From JAHKLT01 sp046197865 (GTDB taxonomy: Archaea; Methanobacteriota; Methanobacteria; Methanobacteriales; Methanobacteriaceae), in contig NZ_CP166990.1 in the NCBI RefSeq assembly GCF_046197865.1, forward strand, positions 1,426,001-1,490,000: a DNA stretch of 64,000 nucleotides, in the 5' to 3' direction. The translations under genes and the position numbers were made by a program. Shown here in pieces: positions 7,461 through 16,676 of this stretch (its first letter is position 1; every line of letters begins with the position of its first letter). The notes below the pieces were generated by a model. That model made no database searches. It was not told the origin of the DNA and was given only the letters and a program-made list of their open reading frames with translations.

Positions 7461-10130
7461 ATGAACTTAAAAAGGAATTTTTTTATATTATTAATATTAT
7501 TTTTATTTATAAATTCTGTATCAAGTGCAGAAGAACTATATGATAATAAAGTGATTGAATTTGATAAAAATACATTTACTGAATTAGATAACATTGTACA
7601 AAGTTCTAATGAAGGAGATATAATTGAATTTAAAAATAATCTTACAGTGCAAAGTGATGAAAAAGACAAATATCTAAATGGAATAGAAATTAATAAAAAT
7701 AATATTATTATTGATGGAAATGGATATGCAATTAGTGGAGATAATTCTGTTAAGCTATTTAAAATAACAGGAAATAATATTACAATAAAAAACTTAAATT
7801 TTATAAACAGTAAAGGAAGTAATGGTGTTGAAATTTATAATTCAGGTGAAAATACCACTTTAATAAACAATAGCTTCAATAACATTGAATTATTATCTGG
7901 TGCAGGTGGAGCAATATATAATACAGGAGATAACTTTAAAGTTTTAGAACACAACATCTTCTCAAATATTAAAACACTTTCAAGTAGAGGAGCTGTAATT
8001 TTTAATAATGGCAATAATTTCTTAATTAAAGGTTCTAATCTTTTTGAAAAGAATGATGGAGGATTAGGTGTAGGAGTTGTTATTTTTAATGCAGGAGATA
8101 GCTTTAAAATTTCAGGAGATAATATTTTCCAATATAATACTGGTTTTAGCGGTGTTGTAATTTATAATACTTATCATAATTTTCAAATAACAGGGAATAA
8201 CATTTTCCAATATAATACAGCTAGTTATTATGGAGGAGTAATTTATAATAATTTTAGTTCTAATTTTACAATAAAAGGATCAAATATTTTTGATGGAAAC
8301 ATTGCAACTGATGGTGGTGCAATATATAATACTTATGGTAAAGATTTTACAATAATAGGTAATAATAGAATTGAAAATAGCTATGTTGAAAATTCTGGTG
8401 GAGGAATTTTTAATTTAGAAGGTGTGAACTTTTCAATTATAGGTAATAATACAATTAAAAATAATTTTGCTAATGCAAATGGTGGAGGAGTCTTTAATAG
8501 TAAAATTAATGGTTTTTTACTTGAAGGAAGTAATATTTTAGAAAATAATGAGGCAAAAACTGGAGGAGCAATCTATACATCAGGAAATAATTTTAAAATT
8601 AATAAAGGAAGTTTTTTAAATAATAAAGCTTTAGAAGGTAGTTCTATATTTATTAGTACAAATAGTAGTTTAGATATTAGAAATTCTGAAATAATTGGTT
8701 TTAATCAACTAATTTTTAATAAAGGATCTTTATTTTTAGAAAATAATAGTTTAAAATCTGATGGTATAGCTGTAATTTTAAATGAAGCATCAATTACAAG
8801 TCCTATTTATTTAATTTTTAACAATAACAAAACAATAGCTAGTCAAAATGATTATTATAATTTAACAGGAGAAATTGTTGATGATAATGGAAATATCATT
8901 ATAAGTGATGAGATTGTTTTTAATATTAATGGTAATGAAAGTAAAAGCACAACATTAATAAATGGATTATACATATTAAATTATTCAATTATTGATTATG
9001 GAGAATATTTAATAAGTGGTAGCTATGATAAAGGAACAATTGTAAATATCTTAAGTTCTACTATAATAAAATTCAAATATAATACATTATTAAACCTTAA
9101 TGTAAGTAATTATAAAAATGGAAAAGATATTAATGTAGCTATTACATTAAAAGATGAAAATAATAATCCACTTAATGGAACTGTAAATTTAATTTTAAAT
9201 AATGGTTCAGAAAATAAAATTAATGTAATAAATGGAAAAGGAACTTATTTAATAAGTTATTTAGATGGAGGAAATAATACTTTTAGTGTAATTTTTAAAG
9301 GAAAAGAAATTTATGGTCCGTCAAATGATACAGTGAAAATTGAAGTTATAAAAACAGATATTAATCTTATAACAAATGATCTTGAAATGTATTATTTAAA
9401 TGGAACTTATAATGCAATTTTAAAAGATTTAAATAATAATCCTCTTAAAAACATTACAATATACTTTACAATAAATGGTATAACCTATAAAAGATTTACA
9501 AATGATGAAGGAATAGCTAAATTAACTATTAATTTAAATTATAGAAATTATACAATAATAACTTTATTTAATGGAACTGATGATTACAATAAAAAAGAAA
9601 TTACAAATAATATTGAAGTTAAATCAACAATTATAAGTAATAATTTAGTTAAACACTTTAAAAATGATACACAATTTAGTGTTAGTGTTTTAGATAATTC
9701 TGGAAGCCCCATTAAAAATATTGAAGTATTATTAAACATTAATGGTGTTTTTTATACAAGATACACAGATAATAATGGAATAGCTATTTTAAATATTAAT
9801 CTAAATCCAGGGACTTATATAATAACTATAGAACATCCATATAATAAAGAAAAAAGAAGTAATTTAATTGATGTAAAACAAACATTATTTGGATCTGATT
9901 TAAATAAAACATTTGGTGAAAGTGACACTTATAATGTTAAAGTTTTAGATAATATTGGAAATCTTTTAGCAAATGTAGATGTTATAATAAACATTAATGG
10001 TATTTTTTATAGTAGAACAAGTGATATTAATGGAATAGCTAAACTTAATATTAATTTAAACCCTGGTTCATACATAACTACAGCTACATGGAATGGATAT
10101 TCAACATCAAATAAAATAAATGTATTATAA
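7461..10130 (+). CDS. Adhesin-like protein with beta-helix and Ig-like repeats
   Basis: A secreted or surface protein of about 889 residues. The start at 7461 is chosen because GGAG lies nine bases before it; the upstream ATG at 7446 overlaps that site. A signal peptide (KRNFFILLILFLF, ending near VSSA) is followed by many short repeats of the form NNFTIxGNNxF...GGAIYN, typical of right-handed parallel beta-helix (pectin-lyase-like) folds (about residues 85-430). The last third contains four Ig-like or transthyretin-like repeats (NNPLKNITIYFTINGITY..., NGIAKLNINLNPG). No LPXTG-type or other clear C-terminal anchor is visible. Such adhesin-like proteins are abundant in gut Methanobrevibacter and are thought to mediate contact with host or microbial cells. 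Confidence 0.88.
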   Translation: MNLKRNFFILLILFLFINSVSSAEELYDNKVIEFDKNTFTELDNIVQSSNEGDIIEFKNNLTVQSDEKDKYLNGIEINKNNIIIDGNGYAISGDNSVKLFKITGNNITIKNLNFINSKGSNGVEIYNSGENTTLINNSFNNIELLSGAGGAIYNTGDNFKVLEHNIFSNIKTLSSRGAVIFNNGNNFLIKGSNLFEKNDGGLGVGVVIFNAGDSFKISGDNIFQYNTGFSGVVIYNTYHNFQITGNNIFQYNTASYYGGVIYNNFSSNFTIKGSNIFDGNIATDGGAIYNTYGKDFTIIGNNRIENSYVENSGGGIFNLEGVNFSIIGNNTIKNNFANANGGGVFNSKINGFLLEGSNILENNEAKTGGAIYTSGNNFKINKGSFLNNKALEGSSIFISTNSSLDIRNSEIIGFNQLIFNKGSLFLENNSLKSDGIAVILNEASITSPIYLIFNNNKTIASQNDYYNLTGEIVDDNGNIIISDEIVFNINGNESKSTTLINGLYILNYSIIDYGEYLISGSYDKGTIVNILSSTIIKFKYNTLLNLNVSNYKNGKDINVAITLKDENNNPLNGTVNLILNNGSENKINVINGKGTYLISYLDGGNNTFSVIFKGKEIYGPSNDTVKIEVIKTDINLITNDLEMYYLNGTYNAILKDLNNNPLKNITIYFTINGITYKRFTNDEGIAKLTINLNYRNYTIITLFNGTDDYNKKEITNNIEVKSTIISNNLVKHFKNDTQFSVSVLDNSGSPIKNIEVLLNINGVFYTRYTDNNGIAILNINLNPGTYIITIEHPYNKEKRSNLIDVKQTLFGSDLNKTFGESDTYNVKVLDNIGNLLANVDVIININGIFYSRTSDINGIAKLNINLNPGSYITTATWNGYSTSNKINVL

Positions 10131-10179
10131 AAAAAAGATAAAAAAGAAAATACTAAAAGTATTTTAAATGTTAAGAGAA

Positions 10180-10252
10180 TGCCATGGGCCGGACTTGAAC
10201 CAGCGACATCTAGATCTTCAGTCTAGCGTTCTCCCAACTGAACTACCATGGC
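10180..10252 (-). tRNA. tRNA-Phe (GAA)
   Basis: On the minus strand the acceptor stem GCCATGG pairs with CCATGGC. The D stem is GTTC/GAAC. The anticodon arm is CTAGA-CTGAAGA-TCTAG with anticodon GAA, and the T loop is GGTTCAAGTC. The discriminator is A and CCA is not encoded. It lies three bases downstream of tRNA-Val, so the two are probably cotranscribed. A T-rich stretch follows. Confidence 0.95.
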
Positions 10253-10255
10253 AAA

Positions 10256-10327
10256 TGGACCTGACGAGATTCGAACTCGTGATCCCCTCCACGTCAAGGA
10301 GGTATCATACCTCTAGACCACAGGTCC
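10256..10327 (-). tRNA. tRNA-Val (GAC)
   Basis: On the minus strand the acceptor stem GGACCTG pairs with CAGGTCC. The anticodon arm is CCTCC-TTGACGT-GGAGG with anticodon GAC, reading GUU/GUC valine codons. The T arm is ACGAG-TTCGAAT-CTCGT. The discriminator is A and CCA is not encoded. It is the first gene of a two-tRNA unit with tRNA-Phe. Confidence 0.93.
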
Positions 10328-10356
10328 TACTTATTATTTTAAATTTATACAATATC

Positions 10357-10364
10357 ATATATAA
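10357..10364 (-). promoter_or_regulatory. TATA box of the tRNA-Val/tRNA-Phe unit
   Basis: TTATATAT on the minus strand is centred about 33 bases before the first base of tRNA-Val, the expected distance for an archaeal TATA box with a short leader to be trimmed. Confidence 0.55.
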
Positions 10365-10431
10365 CTTTTTCTAATCTATAATAAAAAAATTTTAAAATAA
10401 AAATTAAAAAAAAAATATATGAGTGTTAAAA

Positions 10432-10456
10432 TAAAAAATTGACCATAGGTGGCCAA
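10432..10456 (-). terminator. Hairpin plus T-run terminator of the histone gene
   Basis: Reading the minus strand, TTGGCCA, loop CCTA, then TGGTCAA (10439-10456) form a 7-bp stem with one G-T pair, followed at once by a run of T. It lies 26 bases after the histone stop. It has the form of a bacterial intrinsic terminator, which is not required in archaea. Confidence 0.6.
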
Positions 10457-10481
10457 TAGATTAAATTAAATTAGTCAAAAC

Positions 10482-10682
10482 TTATTTGATAGCTAATTTG
10501 ATATCTTCAGCTTTGACGGTTTTTCTACCAGCGTGGCGTGCGAAATTAACTGCTTTGTTAGCAATTGCGTCACCTTGTTCTTCTAATGCTTCAGCTAATG
10601 CAATTTTAGCGTCGTCGCTAATTCTTTGTGCTCCAGCATTTTTTAATATACGACCGACTGGTGCAATTGGTAATTCACTCAT
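10482..10682 (-). CDS. Archaeal histone
   Basis: A 66-residue single-histone-fold protein that packs DNA in archaeal nucleosomes. It begins ELPIAPVGRILKNAGAQRIS, the standard start of HMfB-type histones, and ends HAGRKTVKAEDIKLAIK with the DNA-binding arginine-threonine loop. There are no N- or C-terminal tails. The ATG at 10682 is preceded by a near-perfect GGAGGTGA. Codons are noticeably richer in G and C than in its neighbours, in keeping with high expression. Confidence 0.97.
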   Translation of the reverse strand: MSELPIAPVGRILKNAGAQRISDDAKIALAEALEEQGDAIANKAVNFARHAGRKTVKAEDIKLAIK

Positions 10683-10716
10683 TATTTCACCTCCAAATAA
10701 AAGTTGTTTAACATAG

Positions 10717-10724
10717 TATATAAA
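10717..10724 (-). promoter_or_regulatory. TATA box of the histone gene
   Basis: CCTTTATATAC on the minus strand gives a textbook TATA box (TTTATATA) about 35 bases before the start codon, with GGAGGTGA (10687-10694) in between, so the leader is very short. Beyond it, up to 10983, I see only AT-rich DNA with no further gene or structure. Confidence 0.7.
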
Positions 10725-10983
10725 GGTATCGGCAAAATGCCTCTAAAAGTAACTTATATTGAAGTACCAATGATAACATTATAAGAATATAATTAAAAAA
10801 AATTTATACACATAATTAAAAAAAATTAAGTAAAATTAATATAAAAAATAAAGAAAATAAGAAAAAATATCGCTAAAAAGATGATTTATAAAATTTTTTA
10901 AAAATACTTAAATTTAGCTATTATAAATTAATATTAATTTAAATAAAAAATAAAGATTAAATATAAAATATTTAGAAAAAATA

Positions 10984-12258
10984 TTAAATTTTAGTTCCTT
11001 TCAAGTATGTAGAACTAGTTTCATAAATTTTTAAATCAATAAAATCTCCAATTTCTACATCACTAACAACTATTGGGATATAAGAATTAGACTTAGCTAT
11101 ATATCCACCTTTTGAACCTTGCTCAACAACAATTGCTTTTTGTATAGTATTTAATAATTGTTGATTTTCTTCTTTGGTAATTTCAGATTTAATATCAGTA
11201 ATTTTTTTAGATCTTCTTTTCATCACATCATGTGGAATTTCTTTTAAAGATGAAGAAATAGCGCCTTTTCTATGTTGATATTTAGATAAATGAATTATTC
11301 CAGGTTTTACTTGCTTTAAAAATTCACATGTTTTATTAAAATCATCTTCCTTTTCACTAGGATAACCTACAATTATATCTGTAGCTAATGTTAAATCAGG
11401 AATTTCTTTTTTGAATTTTTCAACAATTTCTAAGTATTCATTTAATGAATGGCCTCTTTTCATTTCTAAGAGTACCTTATCACTAGCTGTTTGTATTGGT
11501 AAATGTAGGAAATCATATACCCTCGGTAATTTAAATGCATCAATTAATTCATCAACATCATCTAAAACATTTTTAGGATGCATCATTCCAATACGAATTT
11601 TGAAAGTACCATTTAAATTAGCTATTTCTTTGATTAAATCAGATAGTTTTTCACCACTATCTTTTCCAAAAGCAGCTGTATCTTGAGCAGTAAGTTGAAT
11701 TTCAACTGCCCCTTCATCAATTGCCTTTTGAGCTTCTTTTTTAATTTCACTAATAGGATAGCTATTTAAAGGTCCACGAGCAAATCTTGTACAACAAAAA
11801 GTACAAGCACCTAAACAACCCTCACAAATTTGAATTATATGAATATGAGGATTATCTTTAACTTTTGATAAACCAACTTTAGAATTTTTAGATAAACCAG
11901 TAGCTCTAACAGTTTCACCATCAAAAGATTTTTTAACTACATCAACTACCTCGTTTAATTGATGAGGACCAATCCAACTACAATTTGGACCAATTTTTTC
12001 TAATTTTTCTGGATCTATTTCAACCATACATCCACTAATAATTATTTTCTTATTAGGAAATTTATCTAAAAGAGATTGTACTTTAAACGTAACTTTATTT
12101 TCAGTTGGAAGCTTAACATAACAAGAATTAATTATAATAACATCTGCTTCTTCCATAGAACTAACTAAATCTATATCATTTTCTTTTAAAAAACCAGCCA
12201 TAATTTGAGAATCAGATTTATTAAAAGTACAACCATAAGTGTCAATAAATACTTTCAT
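10984..12258 (-). CDS. tRNA (N6-threonylcarbamoyladenosine(37)-C2)-methylthiotransferase
   Basis: A 424-residue methylthiotransferase of the archaeal/eukaryotic CDKAL1-like (e-MtaB) class, which converts t6A37 to ms2t6A37 in tRNAs decoding ANN codons. The N-terminal UPF0004 domain starts VFIDTYGCTFNKSDS and holds the first cluster cysteines (C10, then NSC near 46 and SGC near 76). The radical SAM motif CEGCLGACTFCCTR is near residues 144-157, and a C-terminal TRAM domain (about 360-424) binds tRNA. It is the last gene of a minus-strand series and is separated by 11 bases from the zinc-finger gene upstream. This MtaB name is unrelated to the methanol enzyme at 34-35 kb. Confidence 0.9.
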   Translation of the reverse strand: MKVFIDTYGCTFNKSDSQIMAGFLKENDIDLVSSMEEADVIIINSCYVKLPTENKVTFKVQSLLDKFPNKKIIISGCMVEIDPEKLEKIGPNCSWIGPHQLNEVVDVVKKSFDGETVRATGLSKNSKVGLSKVKDNPHIHIIQICEGCLGACTFCCTRFARGPLNSYPISEIKKEAQKAIDEGAVEIQLTAQDTAAFGKDSGEKLSDLIKEIANLNGTFKIRIGMMHPKNVLDDVDELIDAFKLPRVYDFLHLPIQTASDKVLLEMKRGHSLNEYLEIVEKFKKEIPDLTLATDIIVGYPSEKEDDFNKTCEFLKQVKPGIIHLSKYQHRKGAISSSLKEIPHDVMKRRSKKITDIKSEITKEENQQLLNTIQKAIVVEQGSKGGYIAKSNSYIPIVVSDVEIGDFIDLKIYETSSTYLKGTKI

Positions 12259-12269
12259 ATTCTCACAAA

Positions 12270-12914
12270 TTATTTTCTCAAGTATTTTGGAAGTTTATTT
12301 GTTTTTTTAACAATATTTTTTGTAAAATCAAAATCATAATTATTTAAATTAATTGGCCTTCCATAAATTCTTTTAATATCTTTGGATAATGCATATCCTG
12401 AATTTTTTCGTCTTTCAGTAGTTTTAATAACATGAATTTTAATGATATAATCTTCTATTTTGACAATATCACCTACAGATATCTCAATATCCCTATCAAT
12501 ATCAATTTTATATGAAGCAACTTTTCCTTGTAAATCCACAGAAACTCCAATTCTTATAGGAATTTCAACAGACGATGCCCATATTGTATCAATATCTTCA
12601 ATAATAGATTTATTTACTCTTTTACCATCAACTTCCATACTTGTTACTTCAACTTGACCAAGTTCAGAAATTAAATTATCTCCAATATTTAATTCTTCAT
12701 TAGGAAAAAGACTAATAATAGTTTTAATAGAATTATCTTGTTCACTGATTATTAATCTTTTATCAACTGGATTTTTTTGTGAAATAGTATCTTTAAAAAC
12801 ATGCTGACAAGGATTACACTTTAATAAATATTCTTTTATTTCTTTCTTTTTCGAAGGAATTGTTTTAACTTTTAAAACACTTATATCTTCTGAACCACAT
12901 ATTGGGCATTCCAT
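12270..12914 (-). CDS. HVO_0476-type zinc finger protein
   Basis: A 214-residue protein with an N-terminal zinc ribbon: CPICGSE at residues 3-9 and CNPCQHVF at about 33-40. The rest is beta-rich and conserved among archaea, as in the HVO_0476 zinc-finger family, of unknown function. It is placed between the homoaconitase small subunit and the tRNA methylthiotransferase, 20 and 11 bases away, and is probably cotranscribed. A role in RNA or translation is possible but is only inference from the neighbour and the zinc ribbon. Confidence 0.65.
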   Translation of the reverse strand: MECPICGSEDISVLKVKTIPSKKKEIKEYLLKCNPCQHVFKDTISQKNPVDKRLIISEQDNSIKTIISLFPNEELNIGDNLISELGQVEVTSMEVDGKRVNKSIIEDIDTIWASSVEIPIRIGVSVDLQGKVASYKIDIDRDIEISVGDIVKIEDYIIKIHVIKTTERRKNSGYALSKDIKRIYGRPINLNNYDFDFTKNIVKKTNKLPKYLRK

Positions 12915-12934
12915 CTTCTTTTTTCTCCTTAAAT

Positions 12935-13417
12935 TTACTTATTTTCCAAATAATGATTAACTAATCCATTACTTTCAAGAATTTCAAGTAAAAATTCTTT
13001 AAAAGGTTCGAATTTAAATGTTTTTCCTGAATTTTCATTGAAAATTGTTCCACTACCTAAATCAATAGATAAAATATCTTCTTCATTAGCTTCTATATCT
13101 GCTTTAATGACAGGAAGACCAATATTTATTGCATTTCTAAAGAAAATTCTTGCAAATGATTTAGCTATAATTGCATCAACCCCTGCAGTTTTAATAGCTA
13201 TTGGAGCTTGTTCTCTTGATGAACCACACCCAAAGTTTTCATCAGCTAGAATAATATCTCCTTTTTTCACATTTTTTGTAAAATCAGGTCTTTCTCCTTC
13301 TAAAACATGGTCTGCAAAAACTTGAGGATCAAATGTTCTTAAATATCTACCTGGAATTATAATATCAGTGTCGATATTTTCACCAAAAGTCCAAATACGC
13401 CCTTTAATTTTATCCAT
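12935..13417 (-). CDS. hacB: Homoaconitase small subunit (3-isopropylmalate dehydratase family)
   Basis: A 160-residue swivel-domain subunit of the aconitase superfamily. It starts with the typical GENIDTDIIIPGRYL and contains the active-site loop GCGSSREQAP (about residues 64-73). Methanogens have two such subunits. The flexible loop after PGR reads YLRT, the sequence that work on the Methanocaldococcus enzymes associates with homoaconitase, whereas the leucine-pathway paralogue has a non-arginine residue. So I call HacB, which acts in 2-oxosuberate synthesis for coenzyme B. An ATG at 13420 is also in frame. The large subunit is not in the window. Confidence 0.8.
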   Translation of the reverse strand: MDKIKGRIWTFGENIDTDIIIPGRYLRTFDPQVFADHVLEGERPDFTKNVKKGDIILADENFGCGSSREQAPIAIKTAGVDAIIAKSFARIFFRNAINIGLPVIKADIEANEEDILSIDLGSGTIFNENSGKTFKFEPFKEFLLEILESNGLVNHYLENK

Positions 13418-13425
13418 CATATCAC

Positions 13426-14412
13426 TTATTTATAAATTCTATGTCCATGATTTTGAGCTTTTGTTGTATAAACAATACCATCATCACCTAAATAATCTTT
13501 AGTTTCTTTAACGATACTTTTATTATTTTTATCAAATACTGAAAATAAAGTTGGGCCAAATGAACTCATTCCAACACCATAAGCACCGAAATCTTTCATT
13601 TTATCCATTAAATTTTTAACATGCTCACTTTGTAAATTTACTTCAATTTTTTTAAATCCAAGAGTTTGAATAACATCAATAGATTTTCCAAAAGCTTCAA
13701 TATCTTTTTCAAGTAAAAATGGAATAAGATTCATTAAAATAAGGTGAGACATTTTTTCTACTTCATTTTTATCAACTGGACAATATTCCTGGAAAATATC
13801 AATTTCTTTTTTTCCACTTACAGACATATCTCCTGTAGGAATAGCTATAAGAACATCCCATTCTTCTGGAAATTCGTATCTTCCAATTAATTGAGGAGGA
13901 TTTGCAACTGATGCAGCTGATGGTAAGAAGGTATCTTTTTCTTTAAGACTATGACCTCCATCAAGTATAAATCCACCATTTTCAAATGTAAATATTCCAA
14001 TACCTGATGTTCCACCACGCCCTGTAATTTTACCAAGTTCAACAGCATCTGCAGATATTCCATAAAATTCTGTTATTAATTTAGATGTTGCAAGACCCAT
14101 TTGTGTTCCAGAACCAAAACCAGCATGCGGATAAAATGCATCATCTACTTTAAAGTAAAATCCACTTTCAATATTAAAATGATTTATTGTTTTTTCTGCA
14201 GCTGATTTTATTTTAGTAATGCATTCTTTTTTAATAGTATCATTATCTATTGAATCACAAAAATCAATAGTAATGCCTTTTTCAGCTTCTTCAGAATATA
14301 GTTTGAAATTGGGTTTTTCTATTGTTAAACCAATTCCTCCATCAGTTCGGCCATATGAACCATTTAAATCAATTAGGCCCATGTGTAATCTAGAAGGTGT
14401 TTCAATATACAT
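13426..14412 (-). CDS. mptG: Beta-ribofuranosylaminobenzene 5'-phosphate synthase
   Basis: A 328-residue GHMP-kinase-fold enzyme that condenses phosphoribosyl pyrophosphate with 4-hydroxybenzoate, losing CO2 and pyrophosphate, at the committed step of tetrahydromethanopterin synthesis. It starts IETPSRLHMGLIDLNG with the conserved histidine, has YGRTDGGIGL near residues 20-29 and a glycine-rich PHAGFGSGTQMGLA loop near 93-106. The length is normal for the family. It lies eight bases upstream of hacB and 20 bases downstream of the Tes-like radical SAM gene, all in one direction. Confidence 0.92.
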   Translation of the reverse strand: MYIETPSRLHMGLIDLNGSYGRTDGGIGLTIEKPNFKLYSEEAEKGITIDFCDSIDNDTIKKECITKIKSAAEKTINHFNIESGFYFKVDDAFYPHAGFGSGTQMGLATSKLITEFYGISADAVELGKITGRGGTSGIGIFTFENGGFILDGGHSLKEKDTFLPSAASVANPPQLIGRYEFPEEWDVLIAIPTGDMSVSGKKEIDIFQEYCPVDKNEVEKMSHLILMNLIPFLLEKDIEAFGKSIDVIQTLGFKKIEVNLQSEHVKNLMDKMKDFGAYGVGMSSFGPTLFSVFDKNNKSIVKETKDYLGDDGIVYTTKAQNHGHRIYK

Positions 14413-14432
14413 ATTCTTAATTCCAAAAATTA

Positions 14433-15941
14433 TTATTTATTACTACTATATTCTTCTAAAGGTATTGAAAATTCGTCTTCAATTCTTTCTCTGTAAATAG
14501 AATTTAATGTACAAAATGGAATGATTCTACCATCAGGAACTGCATAATGAATAACACATTTTTTTACTCTATCTTCATCAAAATTAAATGGATCCATAAA
14601 ATGCATACATGAAATTAACATTGCATTTTTATGAAATTCCCCTAAAGCTTCATAAGATTGATTTTTAAAAATATTTAACAAAATTTGAGAAATATCCAAA
14701 GAACCTGGAGCTTTTGTTGTATGAACAACCTTTAAAATATCTTTAATAGCACTTGCATAAACTCTTTTTTTAATTGCAAATCCACCATCTTCTAATCTAT
14801 CAGTATATTGATCTAATAAATCTAAAAATTTATCTACATCAATAAAACGAGTGATTGGAATCCATTCATCCATACCTTCTTCTTTCTCATCAATAAATAC
14901 ATAAGTAGCTATACCACAATGTTCATGACAATTAAGAAGTACACTTGGTTTTTCTCCAGATAAAGCTCCTAAAAATTTAGAAAATGCTTCAACAGCAGGA
15001 GGAGGATAAAAATCTTCAACTTTTACATGCTCATAAGTTTGATCTTGAACTAAATTAACAAAATCAGGAATAGTTATTCTTTGTTCTTCCACTTGATCAC
15101 CAGGAGTTCTTCCTGAGAAAGATACAGGTTGGAAATTAACACCATAAACAATATCTCTATTTTCAAAAGCGAATTTAATAATATCTCCTATTTGTTGATC
15201 GTTAATTCCTTTTACAAGTGTTGGTACTAGAACAATACCTAATTCAGCTTTTCTACAATTTTCAATAGCTTTTAATTTTTGAGGCAATAAGTTTTTATTT
15301 CTACTTTTTATATAGGGCTCTTCTGTGACACCATCAAAAGATAAATATACTGTGTTTAATCCTGCATCTTTTAATTTTCCTGGAAGTTCTTCATCAGAAG
15401 CTAATTTTAATCCATTAGTAGCTATTTGAATATGTGTGAAACCTTCTTCTTTTGCAAGTCCGACTAATTCTACAATATCTTTACGAACAGTAGGTTCTCC
15501 ACCAGCATATTGAATAGCTGGACATGGATTTGGTTCTAAATTTCTTAAATTTTGAAGCATTGTTCTTATTTCTTCAAAACTTGGTTCATAAACCTTTTTA
15601 GATACTGCTGCATTTGCAAAACAAATTGGACATTTTAAATTACATCTATTTGTAACATCAATTAATCCTAAAACTGTTGAAGTTTCGTGATCTTCACAAA
15701 GTCCACATAAATTTGGACAATTTCCTTTTTGATGAATTTCTGGATTTTCAACATGAGTAATAGTTGGTGTATATTTATCCATTTTATGATAAAGGTTGGA
15801 ATCACTCCAATAAGTATTATCAAATTGTCCATGTTCATTGCATTCTTTTTTAATTCGTATTTTCCCATCAGCTTCATAAACTTCAGCATCTAATGTTTTA
15901 AAACAAACTGGACATAAACTTTTTGTATTTTTAATTTTCAC
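14433..15941 (-). CDS. Radical SAM enzyme of the Tes / MJ0619 family
   Basis: A 502-residue radical SAM protein. The N-terminal region has a CPVC pair (residues 10-13) and CPNLCGLCEDH near 75-85. The SAM cluster motif CNLKCPICF is near 99-107, followed by the GGEP motif (YAGGEPTVR). A second cysteine group (NCHEHCGIA) lies near 335. This layout is that of the MJ0619 family, first reported to methylate methanopterin and later shown to be tetraether lipid synthase (Tes), which joins two archaeol chains. Here it sits next to mptG, with carS divergent on its other side, so context alone fits both roles. Several paralogues may exist in the genome. A GGTGA site precedes the ATG. Confidence 0.82.
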   Translation of the reverse strand: MKIKNTKSLCPVCFKTLDAEVYEADGKIRIKKECNEHGQFDNTYWSDSNLYHKMDKYTPTITHVENPEIHQKGNCPNLCGLCEDHETSTVLGLIDVTNRCNLKCPICFANAAVSKKVYEPSFEEIRTMLQNLRNLEPNPCPAIQYAGGEPTVRKDIVELVGLAKEEGFTHIQIATNGLKLASDEELPGKLKDAGLNTVYLSFDGVTEEPYIKSRNKNLLPQKLKAIENCRKAELGIVLVPTLVKGINDQQIGDIIKFAFENRDIVYGVNFQPVSFSGRTPGDQVEEQRITIPDFVNLVQDQTYEHVKVEDFYPPPAVEAFSKFLGALSGEKPSVLLNCHEHCGIATYVFIDEKEEGMDEWIPITRFIDVDKFLDLLDQYTDRLEDGGFAIKKRVYASAIKDILKVVHTTKAPGSLDISQILLNIFKNQSYEALGEFHKNAMLISCMHFMDPFNFDEDRVKKCVIHYAVPDGRIIPFCTLNSIYRERIEDEFSIPLEEYSSNK

Positions 15942-16112
15942 TACATCACCTTAACCTTAGTAAAAAGATTTCTCAAAATCAATAAAATTAAATTCTTATT
16001 TAAAATCGCAATAGTATAATTATTTAGTTTTTTTACTATTTATAGATTTCAGTTAAATATTTAAATCAAATAAAAAATAAAGTAATTTAAAGTATTAATA
16101 TTGAGGAAAATA

Positions 16113-16676
16113 ATGATTTTAACTCTTGAAAATTTTATAATAACATGTCTATTTGCATTATATTTTATGATACCTGCATATTTTTCAAATGTAAGTGGTC
16201 TTGCATTTGGAGGAACTCATCCAATAGATTTTGGAAAGAATTTCATAGATAATAGACGTATTATTGGAGATGGTGCTACATGGGAAGGATTAATAGCTGG
16301 AACAATCATTGGTACCATTGTAGGAATTATTCAAGGTTTTATCGGCCCATTTCTCATAGAATTTAATATCACCAATATTGTTCCATTAGTAACTACTATT
16401 GATCAAGGTTTATTAGTTGGATTTTTATTAGGTTTTGGAGCTCTTTTAGGAGATGCTTGTGGAAGTTTTATAAAAAGAAGATTAAATATAGACCGTGGAA
16501 AACCTGCACCATTACTTGATCAGTTAGACTTAGTTGTAGGTTCACTTGTTCTTGGATCTATAGTTTTCAGTTTTAATATTCCATTTATAATAATTGTATG
16601 TGCATTAACACTTGTATTGCATTTATTTACAAATATTTTTGCTTATTTACTTGGAATAAAAGATGTATGGTATTAA
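16113..16676 (+). CDS. carS: CDP-archaeol synthase CarS
   Basis: A 187-residue integral membrane enzyme that activates unsaturated archaetidic acid with CTP to give CDP-archaeol, the precursor of archaeal polar lipids. It shows the conserved loop FGGTHPIDFGKNFIDNRRIIGDGATWEG (about residues 28-55), about five membrane helices, GDACGSFIKRRL (about 115-126) and DQLDLVVGSL. I use the ATG at 16113; the in-frame TTG at 16101 is part of the TTGAGG ribosome-binding site. It is divergent from the radical SAM gene and convergent with mfnF, sharing four bases. Confidence 0.93.
   Translation: MILTLENFIITCLFALYFMIPAYFSNVSGLAFGGTHPIDFGKNFIDNRRIIGDGATWEGLIAGTIIGTIVGIIQGFIGPFLIEFNITNIVPLVTTIDQGLLVGFLLGFGALLGDACGSFIKRRLNIDRGKPAPLLDQLDLVVGSLVLGSIVFSFNIPFIIIVCALTLVLHLFTNIFAYLLGIKDVWY

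Noticed and set aside
10168..10374. A 68-codon plus-strand frame
   Set aside because: It lies over the two minus-strand tRNA genes and has no protein support.
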